Of a stretch of 32,173 bases of DNA, positions 30,209-32,173 are shown piece by piece. Source of the stretch: Streptomyces hydrogenans (GTDB taxonomy: Bacteria; Actinomycetota; Actinomycetes; Streptomycetales; Streptomycetaceae). The notes beneath the pieces are model-generated. The model was not told where the DNA came from, made no database searches, and was given only the letters and a program-made list of their open reading frames with translations. The translations under genes and the position numbers were made by a program. The stretch's first letter is position 1, and each line of letters starts with the position of its first letter. The DNA is taken from NCBI RefSeq assembly GCF_014656075.1, contig NZ_BNBS01000092.1:1-32173 (forward strand), in the 5' to 3' direction.

Positions 30209-31792
30209 ATGACCCTTGTCGACGAGATCCCGAGCGAGCCCACCGACGCACGTGGCCGCGTCGCCGAACTGCACGTCCTGCGCGAGCAGGCACTGGCCGG
30301 CCCCAGCGAGCGCGCGACCGAGGCCCAGCACGCGAAGGGCAAGCTGACCGCGCGCGAGCGCATCGAGCTGCTCCTCGACCCGGGTTCCTTCAACGAGGTC
30401 GAGCAGCTCCGCCGGCACCGCGCCCAGGGCTTCGGCCTGGAGGCCAGGAAGCCGTACACCGACGGCGTCATCACCGGCTGGGGCACGGTCGAGGGCCGCA
30501 CGGTCTTCGTCTACGCCCACGACTTCCGGATCTTCGGCGGCGCGCTGGGCGAGGCCCACGCCACCAAGATCCACAAGATCATGGACATGGCCATCGCGGC
30601 CGGCGCCCCGCTGGTCTCCCTGAACGACGGCGCCGGCGCCCGCATCCAGGAGGGCGTCTCCGCCCTCGCCGGCTACGGCGGCATCTTCCAGCGCAACACC
30701 AAGGCGTCCGGCGTCATCCCGCAGATCAGCGTGATGCTCGGCCCGTGCGCCGGCGGCGCGGCCTACAGCCCCGCCCTCACCGACTTCGTCTTCATGGTCC
30801 GCGAGACCTCGCAGATGTTCATCACCGGCCCGGACGTCGTCAAGGCGGTCACCGGCGAGGAGATCAGCCAGAACGGCCTCGGCGGCGCCGACGTCCACGC
30901 CGAGACCTCCGGCGTCGCGCACTTCGCGTACGACGACGAGGAGACCTGCATCGCCGAGGTCCGCTACCTCCTGTCGATGCTCCCGCAGAACAACCGCGAG
31001 AACCCGCCGACCGTCCCCTCCGAGGACCCGGCCGACCGCCGCGGCGACGTCCTGCTCGACCTGGTGCCCGCCGACGGCAACCGCCCGTACGACATGCACA
31101 AGGTCATCGAGGAGCTCGTCGACGACGGCGACTACCTGGAGGTCCACGAGCGCTGGGCGCGCAACATCATCTGCGCGCTGGCCCGCCTCGACGGCCAGGT
31201 CGTCGGCATCGTCGCCAACCAGCCCCAGTCCCTCGCCGGCGTCCTCGACATCGAGGCGTCCGAGAAGGCCGCCCGCTTCGTGCAGATGTGCGACGCCTTC
31301 AACATCCCGATCATCACCCTTCTGGACGTCCCCGGCTTCCTGCCCGGCGTCGACCAGGAGCACGGTGGAATCATCCGGCACGGCGCGAAGCTGCTCTACG
31401 CCTACTGCAACGCCACCGTGCCCCGGATCTCCCTGATCCTGCGCAAGGCGTACGGCGGTGCCTACATCGTCATGGACTCCCAGTCGATCGGCGCCGACCT
31501 GACGTACGCCTGGCCCACCAACGAGATCGCGGTCATGGGCGCCGAGGGCGCCGCCAACGTGATCTTCCGCAAGCAGATCGCCGAGGCCGAGGACCCCGAG
31601 GCCATGCGCGCCCGCATGGTCAAGGAGTACAAGGCCGAGCTGATGCACCCGTACTACGCGGCCGAGCGCGGTCTCGTCGATGACGTCATCGACCCCGCCG
31701 ACACCCGCCAGGTGCTCATCCGGTCCCTCGCCATGCTCCGCACCAAGCACGCCGACCTGCCGTCCCGCAAGCACGGCAACCCGCCGCAGTAA
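30209..31792 (+). CDS. accB: Acyl-CoA carboxylase beta subunit (acetyl/propionyl type)
   Basis: The carboxyltransferase subunit that moves carboxyl from biotin to acyl-CoA, supplying malonyl- or methylmalonyl-CoA for fatty acids and polyketides. The 527 residues form two crotonase-like domains. The acyl-CoA oxyanion region is SLNDGAGARIQEGVSALAGYGGIF (137-160), and the biotin-side oxyanion region is LRKAYGGAYIVM (411-422). In S. coelicolor the residue after GGAY separates PccB (Asp) from AccB (Ile). Here it is Ile420, which favours the AccB type accepting acetyl- and propionyl-CoA. The epsilon subunit gene follows 26 bases later. The biotinylated alpha subunit is not in the window. ATG 30209 fits the promoter spacing. 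Confidence 0.9.
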   Translation: MTLVDEIPSEPTDARGRVAELHVLREQALAGPSERATEAQHAKGKLTARERIELLLDPGSFNEVEQLRRHRAQGFGLEARKPYTDGVITGWGTVEGRTVFVYAHDFRIFGGALGEAHATKIHKIMDMAIAAGAPLVSLNDGAGARIQEGVSALAGYGGIFQRNTKASGVIPQISVMLGPCAGGAAYSPALTDFVFMVRETSQMFITGPDVVKAVTGEEISQNGLGGADVHAETSGVAHFAYDDEETCIAEVRYLLSMLPQNNRENPPTVPSEDPADRRGDVLLDLVPADGNRPYDMHKVIEELVDDGDYLEVHERWARNIICALARLDGQVVGIVANQPQSLAGVLDIEASEKAARFVQMCDAFNIPIITLLDVPGFLPGVDQEHGGIIRHGAKLLYAYCNATVPRISLILRKAYGGAYIVMDSQSIGADLTYAWPTNEIAVMGAEGAANVIFRKQIAEAEDPEAMRARMVKEYKAELMHPYYAAERGLVDDVIDPADTRQVLIRSLAMLRTKHADLPSRKHGNPPQ

Positions 31793-31818
31793 GACCCGGT
31801 CCGAAGGAGTCCACCGAA

Positions 31819-32022
31819 GTGACCACGCCTGCCACAGCCAACCTTCTCCGCGTCGAGAAGGGCCACGCCGACCCCGAGGAGCTGGCCGCCATCACCGCGG
31901 TCCTGCTCGCCCGCGCCGCCGCGCAGCCCGAGCCGGCCCGTGCCCACCACGGCCGCACCGCCGCCGACTGGCGCCGCCTGGAGCGCGAGGGCGGCTTCCG
32001 CACCCCGCACAGCTGGCGCTGA
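31819..32022 (+). CDS. accE: Acyl-CoA carboxylase epsilon subunit
   Basis: A 67-residue protein of the small epsilon family found only beside actinobacterial carboxylase beta genes. It stimulates the alpha-beta complex. The N-terminal half (LLRVEKGHADPEELAAITAVLLARAAA) forms the conserved strand-helix segment. The C-terminal part is variable and ends in W-rich FRTPHSWR. GTG 31819 has GAAGGAG nine bases upstream. It forms an operon with accB and ends at a strong terminator. Confidence 0.92.
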   Translation: MTTPATANLLRVEKGHADPEELAAITAVLLARAAAQPEPARAHHGRTAADWRRLEREGGFRTPHSWR

Positions 32023-32040
32023 CGCCCGGAACGCACGGAA

Positions 32041-32075
32041 AAGGGCCCCCGCTCCTTCGAGGAGCGGGGGCCCTT
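32041..32075. terminator. accE terminator, possibly bidirectional
   Basis: AAGGGCCCCCGCTCC and GGAGCGGGGGCCCTT form a perfect 15-bp stem with loop TTCGA, between accE and a convergent gene. Confidence 0.85.
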
Positions 32076-32111
32076 CTTCGTGGTGCGCGACCGACGGACC
32101 CGTCGGGACGG

Positions 32112-32173
32112 TTACCGCAGGCGGGCCATGAGGGCGTGCTCGACGAGGGTGATGAGCGCGCTCTTGGCGTCCG
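32112..32173 (-). CDS. C-terminal end of a minus-strand gene, possibly a conservon GTP-binding protein
   Basis: Only the last 19 codons are present (DAKSALITLVEHALMARLR, then TAA at 32114-32112); the rest lies beyond the right edge. The ending resembles that of CvnD-type ATP/GTP-binding proteins in Streptomyces conservons. From memory, a conservon lies not far from accB in S. coelicolor, which fits. The fragment is too short to be sure. Confidence 0.45.
   Translation of the reverse strand, partial: DAKSALITLVEHALMARLR

Overview
The window is chromosomal DNA from a high-GC actinomycete, almost certainly a Streptomyces. Codon third positions are nearly all G or C. Several promoters place the start codon six bases after the -10 hexamer. 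The gene content is typical of the genus: split AHAS genes, the short KARI, an acyl-CoA carboxylase beta/epsilon pair, and a TTA codon in a signalling gene. From memory, the order resembles the S. coelicolor ilvB to accB/accE region; I could not check this. I see no mobile element, CRISPR array, rRNA or tRNA.

Layout. 47-2941 encodes a membrane GGDEF/EAL c-di-GMP protein. 3000-6728 is the ilvB-ilvN-ilvC cluster behind a leader-peptide attenuator. serA follows (6965-8554), then an unusual Ser/Thr kinase fused to a predicted beta-propeller (8697-10418). 10432-14391 is a proline catabolism unit: a PucR regulator divergent from proline dehydrogenase and P5C dehydrogenase. 14514-15050 is an AAC(2')-type acetyltransferase. 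15081-16150 is a PadR regulator with a coupled membrane partner on the minus strand. 16201-17718 holds a long leader region, a 43-residue microprotein and leuB. ilvE follows (17963-19048). 19092-22519 is a divergent unit (NCS1 permease; small ORF, agmatine deiminase, TetR) with two near-identical operators over back-to-back promoters. An MHS-type transporter follows. 23994-25866 is cimA behind a second attenuator. The right part holds a TPM-like membrane protein, a divergent DnaN paralogue, a YceI protein, a secreted six-cysteine protein, accB-accE, and the last 19 codons of a minus-strand gene.

How the genes work together. ilvBN, ilvC, ilvE, leuB and cimA supply most of the steps for valine, leucine and isoleucine. 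CimA with the leucine enzymes gives a threonine-independent route to 2-oxobutyrate. leuA, leuCD and ilvD are not in the window. At least two of these units carry leader peptides with transcription attenuators of the same architecture, and a third possible leader peptide with two rare leucine codons lies upstream of leuB. accB/accE and proline and agmatine breakdown tie in acyl-CoA and nitrogen supply.
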